DNA of 42,788 nt, taken from IMG/VR virus record IMGVR_UViG_3300044994_000363, positions 1 to 42,788 of that record, one strand, 5' to 3'. The translations under genes and the position numbers were made by a program. Shown one piece after another: positions 18,134-27,967 of this stretch. Numbering within the stretch: position 1 is the stretch's first letter; every line of letters starts with the position of its first letter. The stretch is from a virus. The notes below the pieces were generated by a model. It had not been told where the DNA came from. It did not search any database and was given only the letters and a program-made list of their open reading frames with translations.

Positions 18134-21100
18134 TTAAATTTTGCTGATTCTTTGAATTTTTGAATATAAATCTTGGCGTTCTTTCAATTCTTGAATGCTC
18201 ACTGTGGCATGCAAGTTTTCATTCTTTTTAGACGTGACTTCAATAAGCTTGTCCATTTTCTTTTCAAGCGTAGAGTTAGAAAGGGTAGCTGATGCAGTTT
18301 TAGCCGTCGTTGTCGTTGTGCCTTTGGAGTAAAAGCCGCTCCGGGCATACGCGGTGGTATCCATTGCTTTACTTAAAAATTTAGGGCTGAAATTTGCGCC
18401 ACGGGTGTTGTATATGCTTTTTAAATCACCATCGTGCTTTTGTCCGGCTTCTACTAAAGCACTCACTATTCCGGGATTTTTCTCTACTGTCTTTTTGCTT
18501 AAAATAGCTTCTTGCCCTTCTACCATTGCCATCACTTTTCCGGTTGACGGATTAATGATGGGCATTCCTCCATAATAAGAATCATGGCTTGGTCCATCAC
18601 CAAGGAAACCACCACCACCAAAAGTAGGTGTTGGTTGTCCCGCTATGAATGCAAGTTCAGCACCACCTGCTATGGCTGCTGCTGCACCGGCAGCCACACC
18701 ATTAGGCCAGAATGGTTGTGTCATGAGTCCTCCCAAAATTGCTAAGGACATGCGGATGGCAGCTGTAATCAAATCGGCTTCACGTTGCTTTTCCCAGGCA
18801 GCCTTTTTGATTGCCCTTTCCTTTTCCATCATTTCTTTTTGAAGCTTCTCTTTTTGCTTTGCATATGTTTCTTCATTAATAAGCCCGGCTTGATGATATT
18901 CTTCAAGCTTTGTCATTCGTGCATCATAGTTGGCTTTGAACAATTCTAATTCTTTGTTGCTTCGTTCCATCGCCAATCTGCTGAAGCTGTTCAATGCACT
19001 TTCTATGCCAGAGCCCAAAGTTTGTATCGCACTGACATATTTCTGCACGGTTTTCATCAGTGATTCCTTATGTTCTTTCTCAATCGCCTCTTTTGCATCT
19101 TTATTGATTTTTGCGATTGCATCTTCCTTCGCTTGTTCAAGCTGGGTGATATCGAGTCCGTATTTTTTTGCAAGCTCAATGAGTTCATCATAATGTTTAG
19201 CAACGGCATTCACTTTGCGCTCAAGTTCTGTCATTAATCCTTCGCGGATTTTTTCTTCTGCATCTGCAATTTCTTTTTCGCGCTGCTGTTCTTGGCGGCG
19301 AGTAATTTCTTCGAGTTCTTTGTCTCTTAGCTTATAAATTTCAATTCGCTGATCCTCGTGAATTTTAATTTGGCGAATTGCTTCCTGGTTGCCTTGCGAT
19401 TCAAGTTGGCGAAGTTTCCAAATGCTTTCTTCGTTCGCATCAAGCAAGGCTTTGTATTTTTCCGCTGCGGCAATAAGCTCTTTATCATTATCGCTGAGCA
19501 AATCATTGAACATACTTTGCCGAATCTTTTTCAATTCTGCTGCTAAGCGTTCATATTCAGAAGCTTGATAGTTGACCAATTCCGCTATTTTTGCTTTTTT
19601 CTTTGTTTCGTCTCCGCCACCTTCATAGGGTTTGATATTATCTTCAATTTTTAAATCAGCTACAACTTTATTTGTTTGATCATAAATTTCCCGTATTAAA
19701 TTCTGCTCTTCTTCTATGGCAGCTTTAATACCGCTAATCCTTGCTTTCAATTGATTCGCTTTAGCTTCTTCAGGGGAATTTCCCATGTAACCTGTTGATG
19801 TGGCTGTTATTCGTTCTACTTCTGCATTTTTTAAGTTTTCTTCAAGAGATATCAATAATTTTTTATATCCGATGATTCGCTCCATATGCTTCGTAACAAT
19901 ATCATTTTGGGCATTTAATGCTGCTTCACGCATCTTTAAGTTTACTAAATTTTCATAGCTTTCAACAAGCTGCTTATTGAAAGCAACTTCATCGGAAATG
20001 TTTTTCAAATGTGTTCCATAATTCTCATTGATTTTTCGTATTAATTCGCTGCGCTCTTTGCTTCCGGGATTAGTTTTGCGCAATGATTCAAATAAAAGAT
20101 TCATTCTTGCAACTTCTTCATTTAATGATTGGTTGTATTTGTCTTGAATTTCTTTATGAATAGAAAGCCTTTTTGAGTTTTCTTGCTGCTCTTTTCTAAA
20201 CATTGCAAAAGCTGCAACTGCTGTTGTTATCATTGTAAGCACTAAACCCCATGGCGTTGCTTTCATTGCAGCATTAAACATGTGTGTTGCCGTTGTGCTG
20301 CGCGCTGTCATTACAATAAATGCGGCTTCAGCTTGTTGCGCACGGAGCAATGCAGCCGTTTGAAGATTCAAAGCTATCGTTTTGAGCCTTGCGGGTATTA
20401 AGGCTGCCAATGCAATAACTCTGTAGGCTGCCCATGCTGTTACCATTAAGCCCACAAGTTTAGCAACGGTTTTAATGGTGCCGAAATTGTTTTTTAAGTA
20501 ATTAACCAGGTTTACAAATCCATCAATCAAAGAATTGACGGCCTCTTTCATTTTTGGCGTGTAAATTGCTTTCAAAACCTCTTTCCATGCTTTCTTAACC
20601 TTTGCGCCCATGCTCTCATTTTTGAGTGCAAATTCGTTCGTAATGCTTGTTCCTTCTTGAAATGCTTTATTAGCAAGTTGAGTTTGCCTTTTCACTTCGT
20701 CCATATTCTTGCTCAAGGTGCCCAATACGCCAACCACACGGCCGCCATCAAGTCCAATATCACCCAATTGCGCTGCCAAGTCTTCAAGTCCTCCCGATGA
20801 TTTTCCCATTTCTTCAATCACCTTCAATAGAGCCGATAAACCGGACTCATTCATTAATGCCCGAAAATCACCTAAAGACATCTTAGCCATCTTGGCAAAC
20901 ACTTCCATTTTTCCACCCATTTTTGTAAGGAGTTTGCTAAGTGCTGTACTTGATACCTCAGCAGTTTGGCCTAGGCTGTCCAATGTTCCGGCTAATCCCA
21001 TTATTTCAGGGGCTGAAATCTTCGCTACGCCCACCACGCCACTCATTCTTTTTGCAAACTCCACCAAATAGCCTTCTGATGCTGTAGAAGCCATCCCCAC

Positions 21101-21907
21101 TTCATTAATGGCTGAGCCGATTTTAAGCATGCCTTTTTCAAGCCCAAACTCTTCTTTTAATTTAAAGATGCTCACCAATTTGCCTATTTCTCGGGTAGCA
21201 CCTTCGCCCAAGTCTTTGCCTAATGCAACTTTTATCTGGTCAGCTGCTCTTACAAAAGCCAATACATCTTCCACACTGTTATTGCCAAGCTTTCCGGCTT
21301 CGTATGCTAATTCAAGCAAATCGCTTTTGGCCGTTTGGGTGTCAATTTTGCCAAGCTCAGTGTTTAATTTTTGCAATTCTTCACCGGCTAATCCCGTCAC
21401 CTTACGCACATCAACCAGCGCTTCATCCAGTTCTATTGTGCCGGTTACTAAATTTTTCAGATTAGTATACAATGCTGCTGCCGACATCACTGCAAGCGCG
21501 CCTTTAGCCTCGATACTCACTTGTTTCCATGCTGCGGCAAATGGTCCCATCCCGCTTCTTACAGCAAGAATTCGCCGCTGAACAGCTTGCAATTGTTGTT
21601 CGTTTTCTCTGAATGCTGCCGTTCCGGGTGTTATATGATCGCGCATGAGCCGCAATCTGCTTGCTTCTTGATTCAGTTGTTTCAAGGTAAGCGCATTTAA
21701 CCCGGCTTGCTTCCGCAAGGCCGCCATCTTGTTTTCCACTTCTTTTAATTTGGCCGAGGCAGCCACATATTCATTGGTGTTTTTGCGCAGGCCTTTCATC
21801 TGCTCACGCAACTGATAGGCTTCCTGGTCTAAAATCGAAAGCTCGCGTTTCGCCTTGTCGCTTACGATTGTAACCCTCAATTGTACTTCATCGGTTCTTA
21901 CGCTCAT
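18134..21907 (-). CDS. Tail tape measure protein
   Basis: The largest gene encodes 1257 residues. It begins with coiled coil (RELSILDQEAYQLREQMKGL), contains a TP901/PhageMin-tail-like region (residues about 160-420, including EGYLVEFAKRMSGVVGVAKI), then hydrophobic segments near 480-570 (LVGLMVTAWAAYRVIALAAL) and long charged coiled coils up to about 1050. A Gly/Ala-rich membrane-like segment follows. This domain plan is typical of tape measure proteins, which set tail length and later help DNA pass into the host. It marks the phage as long-tailed. The start overlaps the upstream gene by 4 nt. Confidence 0.92.
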   Translation of the reverse strand: MSVRTDEVQLRVTIVSDKAKRELSILDQEAYQLREQMKGLRKNTNEYVAASAKLKEVENKMAALRKQAGLNALTLKQLNQEASRLRLMRDHITPGTAAFRENEQQLQAVQRRILAVRSGMGPFAAAWKQVSIEAKGALAVMSAAALYTNLKNLVTGTIELDEALVDVRKVTGLAGEELQKLNTELGKIDTQTAKSDLLELAYEAGKLGNNSVEDVLAFVRAADQIKVALGKDLGEGATREIGKLVSIFKLKEEFGLEKGMLKIGSAINEVGMASTASEGYLVEFAKRMSGVVGVAKISAPEIMGLAGTLDSLGQTAEVSSTALSKLLTKMGGKMEVFAKMAKMSLGDFRALMNESGLSALLKVIEEMGKSSGGLEDLAAQLGDIGLDGGRVVGVLGTLSKNMDEVKRQTQLANKAFQEGTSITNEFALKNESMGAKVKKAWKEVLKAIYTPKMKEAVNSLIDGFVNLVNYLKNNFGTIKTVAKLVGLMVTAWAAYRVIALAALIPARLKTIALNLQTAALLRAQQAEAAFIVMTARSTTATHMFNAAMKATPWGLVLTMITTAVAAFAMFRKEQQENSKRLSIHKEIQDKYNQSLNEEVARMNLLFESLRKTNPGSKERSELIRKINENYGTHLKNISDEVAFNKQLVESYENLVNLKMREAALNAQNDIVTKHMERIIGYKKLLISLEENLKNAEVERITATSTGYMGNSPEEAKANQLKARISGIKAAIEEEQNLIREIYDQTNKVVADLKIEDNIKPYEGGGDETKKKAKIAELVNYQASEYERLAAELKKIRQSMFNDLLSDNDKELIAAAEKYKALLDANEESIWKLRQLESQGNQEAIRQIKIHEDQRIEIYKLRDKELEEITRRQEQQREKEIADAEEKIREGLMTELERKVNAVAKHYDELIELAKKYGLDITQLEQAKEDAIAKINKDAKEAIEKEHKESLMKTVQKYVSAIQTLGSGIESALNSFSRLAMERSNKELELFKANYDARMTKLEEYHQAGLINEETYAKQKEKLQKEMMEKERAIKKAAWEKQREADLITAAIRMSLAILGGLMTQPFWPNGVAAGAAAAIAGGAELAFIAGQPTPTFGGGGFLGDGPSHDSYYGGMPIINPSTGKVMAMVEGQEAILSKKTVEKNPGIVSALVEAGQKHDGDLKSIYNTRGANFSPKFLSKAMDTTAYARSGFYSKGTTTTTAKTASATLSNSTLEKKMDKLIEVTSKKNENLHATVSIQELKERQDLYSKIQRISKI

Positions 21908-22329
21908 AATTGTGTTTTTATAGTTTCTTTAAGTCCATATATAATGGTGTCCTGGTAATTGCTCACCAGTCGTTGGTAGAGTCTTCCTAATGTTCCGTAT
22001 GATACTTTACTGTAGAATTTTTTAGGTTTTCTTTTTGATATTCTTCCGGCAGTGAGCAACTCTCTGTTTTTTTTGATGCTTTCCACTCCTTTTCGGTATC
22101 CGCGACCTGCACCCATATCCACATATCTTCCGTAAGTGAGGAATCCTAATTCTGCAATCTCTTGTCTTGCCCTGGCATGTATAGAGCTTTGCAATTCTCG
22201 CGTAATCCCTATTTTTCTCCGAAGCAGCTCTTTGATAACGGCATCTGTCACATAGTTACTCCACCATTCCAGTTCATCATGAATGAAGTTCCTTTTGTTT
22301 ATTTCTTGATTGATTCCTCCGCTGCTCAT
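21904..22329 (-). CDS. Tail-associated hypothetical protein (141 aa)
   Basis: The 141-residue basic protein, rich in Arg and Lys, is coupled by 4-nt overlaps to both the tape measure gene and the upstream 738-residue gene. It has helices around residues 15-60 and a beta and glycine region with LTYGRYVDMGAGRGYRKGVE, similar in kind to HK97 gp10-like tail completion proteins. The match is not certain. A role as tail completion or tape measure chaperone is inferred from position. Confidence 0.6.
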   Translation of the reverse strand: MSSGGINQEINKRNFIHDELEWWSNYVTDAVIKELLRRKIGITRELQSSIHARARQEIAELGFLTYGRYVDMGAGRGYRKGVESIKKNRELLTAGRISKRKPKKFYSKVSYGTLGRLYQRLVSNYQDTIIYGLKETIKTQL

Positions 22330-24542
22330 ATCATTAATTTAACAACGGTAAATTTTGCCAAGCCTTCCATTCGAGAGCTGTTAATAATGCTCACTTTCTT
22401 TATTATAAATTTTGTGCCAGCAATGGTTACAGTTTTGTGTGGTGTGAAATTCACAATATCAGCCGCCTTGAGCATTATCGTGAATTCAATTTCTTGATTT
22501 TCCTGAATTTGGGCGATAAAATCTCTGTAAAAGGCTGTATACAACCCAAATCTTCTGTCATCCCACCGCAATGAAAGGTTGCTTATTTGGTTTCCAAAAT
22601 AATTAAAATTAAACGACGAGGCTAATGGGTATTCAAATTCAAAGCCCGGCTTTCCGATGGAGCCCAATTGTTTTCCATGCCAGAAACATATTCTGTAAGG
22701 TGTTTCATTGTCAATTCCATTATTAAAGGCAGGAGAATTGCCCTTGTGCTTGATTGTTGGAACCAATCTCCATGTAGCGCCATCCCATCGCACATACATA
22801 AGCATAGGGGCGCAACGTGGGGTGATTGCTTTTTCTTCACCTTCTCCTGCAATGTAGGGTAAGAAATTATCGCTGTAAACATCCTTGTAATTTGTGTTTG
22901 TGGGGCTAATTAGCGTTGTCCTCCACTTATTTTCACACCACACAAATACATATTCACCCACTTTTAAATTAAATGGAATATCTTCAAAACCATCAGCTTG
23001 ATATTGAGGCTCTAAAGGTGGATATTTGAATTTGTCATTTGCCAATTGGTCATTTTTGAAATCCCAATTAAACACATATTGCACTTTCCCATTATTTCGG
23101 CCAAGGTATTGCTGAATGATTTTGTGATGTGGAATTTCTTCATTGGTTTCAAGCGTCTTTTGCGGCAAGTTGATATGAAACTCTTTTGTTTCGTTGTTGG
23201 CTTCAAACGTGAGGTTAAAGCATTCTTTTAATCCCAATAAAAACTCCGAAACTGTGATATCGGGCACATGATTTGCCAGATGAATTTTTTTCGCATATCT
23301 GTTCAGGTTGCTGATGCTTGCGGCTGTAATTTTCACTTTATGGCTGGTCCATCGGCTCCAATATGAATATGTAGGATCGAGTCCTACAGGCTGCACATAT
23401 ATTTCCACTTGCTCACCTATCCACGATGCATCCATATAAAAGCTTGCGAAATCCAAAACTCCGCCCGAAGTTCCATTCACCAGCATCAAAGGAAATATAC
23501 CCAAATTGCATTTGAGGTAAAATTGCAATGAAGGATAAAGTTCTATGGATGTATCATATGTGGGCGAAAAAAACATAGATCCTTCGAAATAAAAGTCAAA
23601 ATATCCGGGGTCGGTGCTGCCGGGTGGCGGTGGTGGCACGGTAAATCTACTATTGGGCGCATCCCATAAGTTGTCCGAATCTTCAAACGGATCATCCGTT
23701 TCATTTGGGAAGTACAGTCGAATAAAATCGGCAAAACCCCAGGCACCATCCCATTGTTCTGTATCATCAGCTTGCCCTGCATTCACTGTATATTGCGCCT
23801 CTTTTCTGTCAAGGGCATAAGAATTATACAGCATCAACTTTTGGAGGTCTTCATGTTGGAAATATGTGCCGGTGGCAACCCATCCTACTTCTTTGAATAT
23901 CTGCTTAAGTACATAATTCGCAAATAGCCAGGGCACGATGTTGAATTCATTATCTCGCTCCGGGTCTTCTTTGATGGTATTGAAATAGATGGTTTCATTG
24001 ATCGTATCCCAAAAATTCACAAAACCTCTGAAATCGGGATTATCGCTACCGGGGCTGTTCAGCTCTCCATAAAAATCCTGATTTACATACTCCGGAAAAT
24101 TCAAAATTACATCAGGATAGCTTTGCGTCACCGTACTTCGCACGTAATCCAACAAATCATCGAGTGTTTTGAATTCAATATCATCGTCATATAGAAATTC
24201 GGTAAGCTTTTTGTTTTTGAAATTTCCCGGCAAAGAGCTGAAACTGATGCTGAGCATATATTCCTTTTCGGTAAATTCCAGAAGATGAAGAATGCCCGAG
24301 CGTATCGGGCGCCCATTATAATTATATTGGCATGGCCATTCTTTCACATTCTCACGAATGTTCCATCGGTAGCCGAAGCTTAGAATTTTATCATTATTTC
24401 CGGCACCTACTAAGGCCGTAACAGGTAAGGAATAACCTCCCAGATTCACTTCTTCTGAAAACATGGCGTTGAAAAACTCCCATGTAAATTCCGAGTTAGG
24501 AGCTAATACCAATTCTTCATCGTTGACTATAATTGAAAACAT
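22326..24542 (-). CDS. Tail or baseplate structural protein (738 aa)
   Basis: The protein of 738 residues starts MFSIIVNDEELVLAPNSEFT and looks like a distal tail or upper baseplate protein found in Bacteroidetes siphoviruses. It shows long beta-rich stretches, aromatic clusters and a C-terminal part with SFNFNYFGNQISNLSLRWDD. It has no enzyme motif. A proline-rich spot (VPPPPPGSTDPG, near residue 300) is probably a linker. The gene order, just after the tape measure gene in genome order and before the next tail gene, supports this call. Confidence 0.7.
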   Translation of the reverse strand: MFSIIVNDEELVLAPNSEFTWEFFNAMFSEEVNLGGYSLPVTALVGAGNNDKILSFGYRWNIRENVKEWPCQYNYNGRPIRSGILHLLEFTEKEYMLSISFSSLPGNFKNKKLTEFLYDDDIEFKTLDDLLDYVRSTVTQSYPDVILNFPEYVNQDFYGELNSPGSDNPDFRGFVNFWDTINETIYFNTIKEDPERDNEFNIVPWLFANYVLKQIFKEVGWVATGTYFQHEDLQKLMLYNSYALDRKEAQYTVNAGQADDTEQWDGAWGFADFIRLYFPNETDDPFEDSDNLWDAPNSRFTVPPPPPGSTDPGYFDFYFEGSMFFSPTYDTSIELYPSLQFYLKCNLGIFPLMLVNGTSGGVLDFASFYMDASWIGEQVEIYVQPVGLDPTYSYWSRWTSHKVKITAASISNLNRYAKKIHLANHVPDITVSEFLLGLKECFNLTFEANNETKEFHINLPQKTLETNEEIPHHKIIQQYLGRNNGKVQYVFNWDFKNDQLANDKFKYPPLEPQYQADGFEDIPFNLKVGEYVFVWCENKWRTTLISPTNTNYKDVYSDNFLPYIAGEGEEKAITPRCAPMLMYVRWDGATWRLVPTIKHKGNSPAFNNGIDNETPYRICFWHGKQLGSIGKPGFEFEYPLASSFNFNYFGNQISNLSLRWDDRRFGLYTAFYRDFIAQIQENQEIEFTIMLKAADIVNFTPHKTVTIAGTKFIIKKVSIINSSRMEGLAKFTVVKLMI

Positions 24543-26173
24543 TATCTGATGAAATTTGAATGGTTAATTTGCCTGTCGCTATATCTCCAGTTGAATAGAA
24601 CTCCATATAGATAATCATCGGTTCGAATGAGCGAAAAAGACTCCGGCAGGATGTTTACGCGCTCAATTTCTTCATTGTTAAAATCAAACGTGTAAACCAC
24701 TTCCGAAATCAAAAAATCAATCACAAGATTTTTCAATTCTTCTTTCCGATAAAATCCGGTAAAAGATTGAAATACATCGATATATTCCGTTTGATTCTGA
24801 ACTGTATTGGCTTCAAAGCGACTGAATATACTCAAATCCGTGAAAATCTCAAGAAGTTCGGATTGCACTTCTATTCCGTATTCTTGTTTACCACGGCAAC
24901 GAATCGTTTTAAACCCGCCCATTGAGGCTTCAAAATAAAAGCACTTCTCGTTAAAATAGGGTTCTTCCAGTTGATATCTGATTTTTTTCTTGATCAGTTG
25001 GCCACCTTCATTTTCTATCCACACATCATAATGGGTGAATATATAACCCGGATTCGCAGTAAGATAATTGGCAATTGTGGGGTGAAAAGCATCTGTGCGA
25101 ATTCGAATGGTATCAAAATCAGTATAGGCAATAGTACACAAATCAAGTACAACTGAGCTGGCGTTAGAAAAGAACATTTCCACCTTTGCTTTTGGAGCAT
25201 CACCCATATTATGGGCTATAAAATATAACCATTGCTTACATTGAGCTTGTCTGGTTACATACACCTTATCTTCATTGGTGGTTGTGAGCCAATGAATGTT
25301 GTTAATGAATATTGTGGTTACATCCGTTTGAATGAGATAATGATTGCGCCTGCGGCCTCCTTTCAGGCACTTCAACACATCTAAATTGCTCTTTTTGGCA
25401 TTTGTGTAGAAAATTTCGTAAGAAGTATTGGAAACATAAGCAACCTGTCTTATTTCCGACAATGCAAAATAATATTCCAGGTTTATGGATTGGCAAACAA
25501 AAAATAATGAAGTAGAGAAGGGCGCATTGTCAATACGTTGAAAACCATGAATGATATCCTGAATGTAAAATTTGCATCGGGAGTTTGAATCAGGCACAAG
25601 AGGAATTGTACCTATTCTTGTAAATTCAGTCGCGCCAAACTCTTTCACATACACATCCAAAACCATGTGGTATTTATCGAAATACTGAGGGTCAACAGCA
25701 TCATTTATCGCAGTAAATACAATACCTGCGTTTGTACAGGAATTGGGAGTTGCCGGATTATATAGTGTAGATTTGGTTTTTGCTACAAAATATATTTGAT
25801 TGCTCCCGACAGCGCTGATGTGGTAATATTTATCAAGAATATAATTCTGTTTGAGCAATGATAAGATTACGTTTCTCCATTCAGTAATGCTCGCAGCGCC
25901 TGATGATGCATACACCGGCAACTTATTGCCGTCATCTTCACTTGCAATATCAATAAGCGACATCGTGGTAAAGTAAAAAACACAACTACTGTGCAAAGAA
26001 CTATTCTCAATAAGAAGTATATCGCCCTCTATTGCAGTGGTATCATTGATTTGAATCGTGAAATTATAGGGGCTGCCGGTATCTATGAGATACTTGTCCG
26101 TTTCTGCTTCTATAATAATGGGTTCTTCGCTGAAACTTAGGCGTGTGGGTTGCTTGACGATAATAATTGCCAT
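24542..26173 (-). CDS. Tail structural protein (543 aa)
   Basis: The 543-residue protein is beta-rich and starts MAIIIVKQPTRLSFSEEPII. The N-terminal region is Ig-like in appearance (YNFTIQINDTTAIEGDILLI). It is coupled to the 738-residue gene by a 1-nt overlap of stop and start, and its own start overlaps the gene upstream by 37 nt. It probably belongs to the tail tip or baseplate. No receptor-binding or depolymerase signature was seen. Confidence 0.65.
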   Translation of the reverse strand: MAIIIVKQPTRLSFSEEPIIIEAETDKYLIDTGSPYNFTIQINDTTAIEGDILLIENSSLHSSCVFYFTTMSLIDIASEDDGNKLPVYASSGAASITEWRNVILSLLKQNYILDKYYHISAVGSNQIYFVAKTKSTLYNPATPNSCTNAGIVFTAINDAVDPQYFDKYHMVLDVYVKEFGATEFTRIGTIPLVPDSNSRCKFYIQDIIHGFQRIDNAPFSTSLFFVCQSINLEYYFALSEIRQVAYVSNTSYEIFYTNAKKSNLDVLKCLKGGRRRNHYLIQTDVTTIFINNIHWLTTTNEDKVYVTRQAQCKQWLYFIAHNMGDAPKAKVEMFFSNASSVVLDLCTIAYTDFDTIRIRTDAFHPTIANYLTANPGYIFTHYDVWIENEGGQLIKKKIRYQLEEPYFNEKCFYFEASMGGFKTIRCRGKQEYGIEVQSELLEIFTDLSIFSRFEANTVQNQTEYIDVFQSFTGFYRKEELKNLVIDFLISEVVYTFDFNNEEIERVNILPESFSLIRTDDYLYGVLFNWRYSDRQINHSNFIR

Positions 26174-26664
26174 TTTGCAGGATTATAAGTAAGGTTAATT
26201 TGTGTTTTAATTTCAAACTCTACCAGATAGCCAAATGCACGGTCAAAGAGTGGTCCCACCTTGAAATATTTCACCCTATCGAGGTTTAATCTTCTTAGCC
26301 AGCTGTGCATTTTGCGGTCATCGCGCATGCGAGAAACAATTTCCATTGCCAGCACAAACATTTTATCCAACACCTCATCCTGGTCAGCGTAATCACCCAA
26401 ATCAGCCAAATCCACCACCATAAAACCACATGTTTTCACATCATTGATTTGATCATCGCTAACCGCTTCCAATCCTCCTTCCAGGCTTTCGAGCAGCAAA
26501 CATGGATAATTGATATCGGTGTTCAGTGCCTGTATCATTTCATTAATGTTCAGGCGAGAAAAATGCTTTTCCGTCGAGCTGTGGGCAATATCCACGTGCT
26601 CCATTGCAATTTGTTCAAAATAGTGCACATAAGCACTGTGTGTGAAATTAGTTACGATGGCCAT
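26137..26664 (-). CDS. Putative tail connector or completion protein (175 aa)
   Basis: The protein of 175 residues begins MAIVTNFTHSAYVHYFEQIA and contains YPCLLLESLEGGLEAVSDDQ and a C-terminal beta region (VGPLFDRAFGYLVEFEIKTQ). Proteins of this length and plan are often found in Bacteroidetes phages between head-tail joining and tail genes. A minor tail or connector role is likely. The start overlaps the upstream gene by 17 nt. Confidence 0.6.
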   Translation of the reverse strand: MAIVTNFTHSAYVHYFEQIAMEHVDIAHSSTEKHFSRLNINEMIQALNTDINYPCLLLESLEGGLEAVSDDQINDVKTCGFMVVDLADLGDYADQDEVLDKMFVLAMEIVSRMRDDRKMHSWLRRLNLDRVKYFKVGPLFDRAFGYLVEFEIKTQINLTYNPAKWQLLSSSNPHA

Positions 26665-27415
26665 TTTTCAAACTCTTTTTAATGCGTTTCGCCTCTTTGG
26701 CTTGCTCTTCCAAATAAATCATCATATCATGCAAGGGCACATGGGTGCGCTTTGGAATCGTGCCAAATGCATCGCCCGGCAACTTCACCAGAATACTATT
26801 CCAGGAAGCCGAATCGGAATTTCCATCCGATTGGCCAATAGTGGGATAAACAACGTGCAAATATTCACTCAAGCCGATGAAATTTAAAATTGCACGTTGT
26901 TTAACTCGGTAAGGCAGTAGCCTGAATTTCCATGATCGAAGGGGTAATTTGTTGCTATTGTGGCGCTGCCATGGCCATATATACAAGCAAGCCATTAATT
27001 GATTCAATGCTATTTGGTTTGATTCATTCTTCTGGTGAATACCAAGCAAAGTGATAGCATCTGTGAAACGTCCGGCACTAAAATTTTTCAAGAGCTTACC
27101 GGGTCCAATCAGCGGCAATGGTCCAAGCCACAAAATCGGCATAAAGGATTTTTGATGCTGAACTTTATTGAAAATATCACCAATAAGTTCACGCAAATAA
27201 TACAAATCATCGAAGCCAATTTGATTGATGAGTTTCATAGGCAAGTCAAGGAATGCATTTAGTAATCTGGCAAGAGCAAGCTCTTCCGGCACGCTGCCGG
27301 TAATTTGTTTCCATGCGAGCTTTGCCTGTTTGCGGCTGAACTGATCCCACCGCACAGGAAGCTGAGCATAGCGAATTATCGCACCGTTTAAATTCGATAT
27401 TTCAATTCTGATCAT
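26648..27415 (-). CDS. Hypothetical virion-associated protein (255 aa)
   Basis: The ATG at 27415 (MIRIEISNLNGAIIRYAQLP) is used; the frame also begins with a TTG one codon earlier. The protein is helical and basic, with a phrase FFRFLPYR-like cluster of aromatics (LPLRSWKFRLLPYRVKQRAI) and a C-terminal Lys-rich helix. Similar proteins accompany the tail genes of Bacteroidetes phages, but I know no function. It overlaps the upstream 53-residue gene by 14 nt. Confidence 0.6.
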   Translation of the reverse strand: MIRIEISNLNGAIIRYAQLPVRWDQFSRKQAKLAWKQITGSVPEELALARLLNAFLDLPMKLINQIGFDDLYYLRELIGDIFNKVQHQKSFMPILWLGPLPLIGPGKLLKNFSAGRFTDAITLLGIHQKNESNQIALNQLMACLYIWPWQRHNSNKLPLRSWKFRLLPYRVKQRAILNFIGLSEYLHVVYPTIGQSDGNSDSASWNSILVKLPGDAFGTIPKRTHVPLHDMMIYLEEQAKEAKRIKKSLKNGHRN

Positions 27416-27563
27416 CAAGTTCTTTTTTTATAAATCCTTGCACCTTCCAAACCACTCTACCTTTACGTGGCCGTTCAATTGTGAACGACACATTCACAAT
27501 GCCATCGCCCTTTAATTCTTCTCGAATTTTTGCCACCAGGCTTTCTAATTCCTTGTTTGTCAT
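27402..27563 (-). CDS. Small hypothetical protein (53 aa)
   Basis: This short frame encodes MTNKELESLVAKIREELKGD and continues with a beta strand region (GIVNVSFTIERPRKGRVVWK). It overlaps the holin gene by 4 nt (ATGA) and the following gene by 14 nt. The coupling and the codon pattern support it as a real gene. Its function is unknown; it might form a two-gene unit with the holin. Confidence 0.6.
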   Translation of the reverse strand: MTNKELESLVAKIREELKGDGIVNVSFTIERPRKGRVVWKVQGFIKKELDDQN

Positions 27564-27967
27564 TTTCTCTTTGGATTGATGAGTTTTATAAATTCGCTGA
27601 AAATAGAATGGCCGGTAATGCTTTCAATATTTTCGTTGATGGATTTAAGCTCGATGTAAGCAATAAATGCCGAAATGAACTTCACTGCCGGAAAATCCGA
27701 AATAAAATATACTTCCATAAACCGCGCAATCAGCACACAAATTCCATACACAATAAATTTTGGGATACTTCGAAAAGCTTTATTAGAAGTAAACATTTCG
27801 CCTCTTTTGATAGATGCAAAAACGCCTGTAACAAAGTCAGATGCAACAAAAAAACCCACCAGGACAAGCCATTTAGCAGTGGGCATAAAAAAAGCTACAG
27901 CAAAAGGAATTAGTGTATTCATCAAGTTTTCAAGGTTGGGATTAAATATTTTACGTAAGTGCAGCAT
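27560..27967 (-). CDS. Holin (phage holin family 4 / Cph1-like)
   Basis: The 135-residue protein has three or four hydrophobic spans: LIPFAVAFFMPTAKWLVLVG, FFVASDFVTGVFASI, FIVYGICVLIARFMEVYFI and a weaker one after it. The phrase 'D-x-x-T-G-V-x-A-S-x-K-x-x-E-x-x-x-S-x-K-x-x-R-S-I-x-K' is characteristic of the toxin-secretion/phage lysis holin family. It should open the inner membrane at the end of the lytic cycle so that an endolysin, presumably the M15 peptidase at 7737, can reach the wall. It is placed among late structural genes. Confidence 0.85.
   Translation of the reverse strand: MLHLRKIFNPNLENLMNTLIPFAVAFFMPTAKWLVLVGFFVASDFVTGVFASIKRGEMFTSNKAFRSIPKFIVYGICVLIARFMEVYFISDFPAVKFISAFIAYIELKSINENIESITGHSIFSEFIKLINPKRK

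Noticed and set aside
18354-21581. Several long plus-strand open frames across the tape measure gene
   Set aside because: They are antisense shadows of the 1257-residue minus-strand gene. They have low-complexity Ser/Pro composition, no leaders and no neighbours on the same strand.
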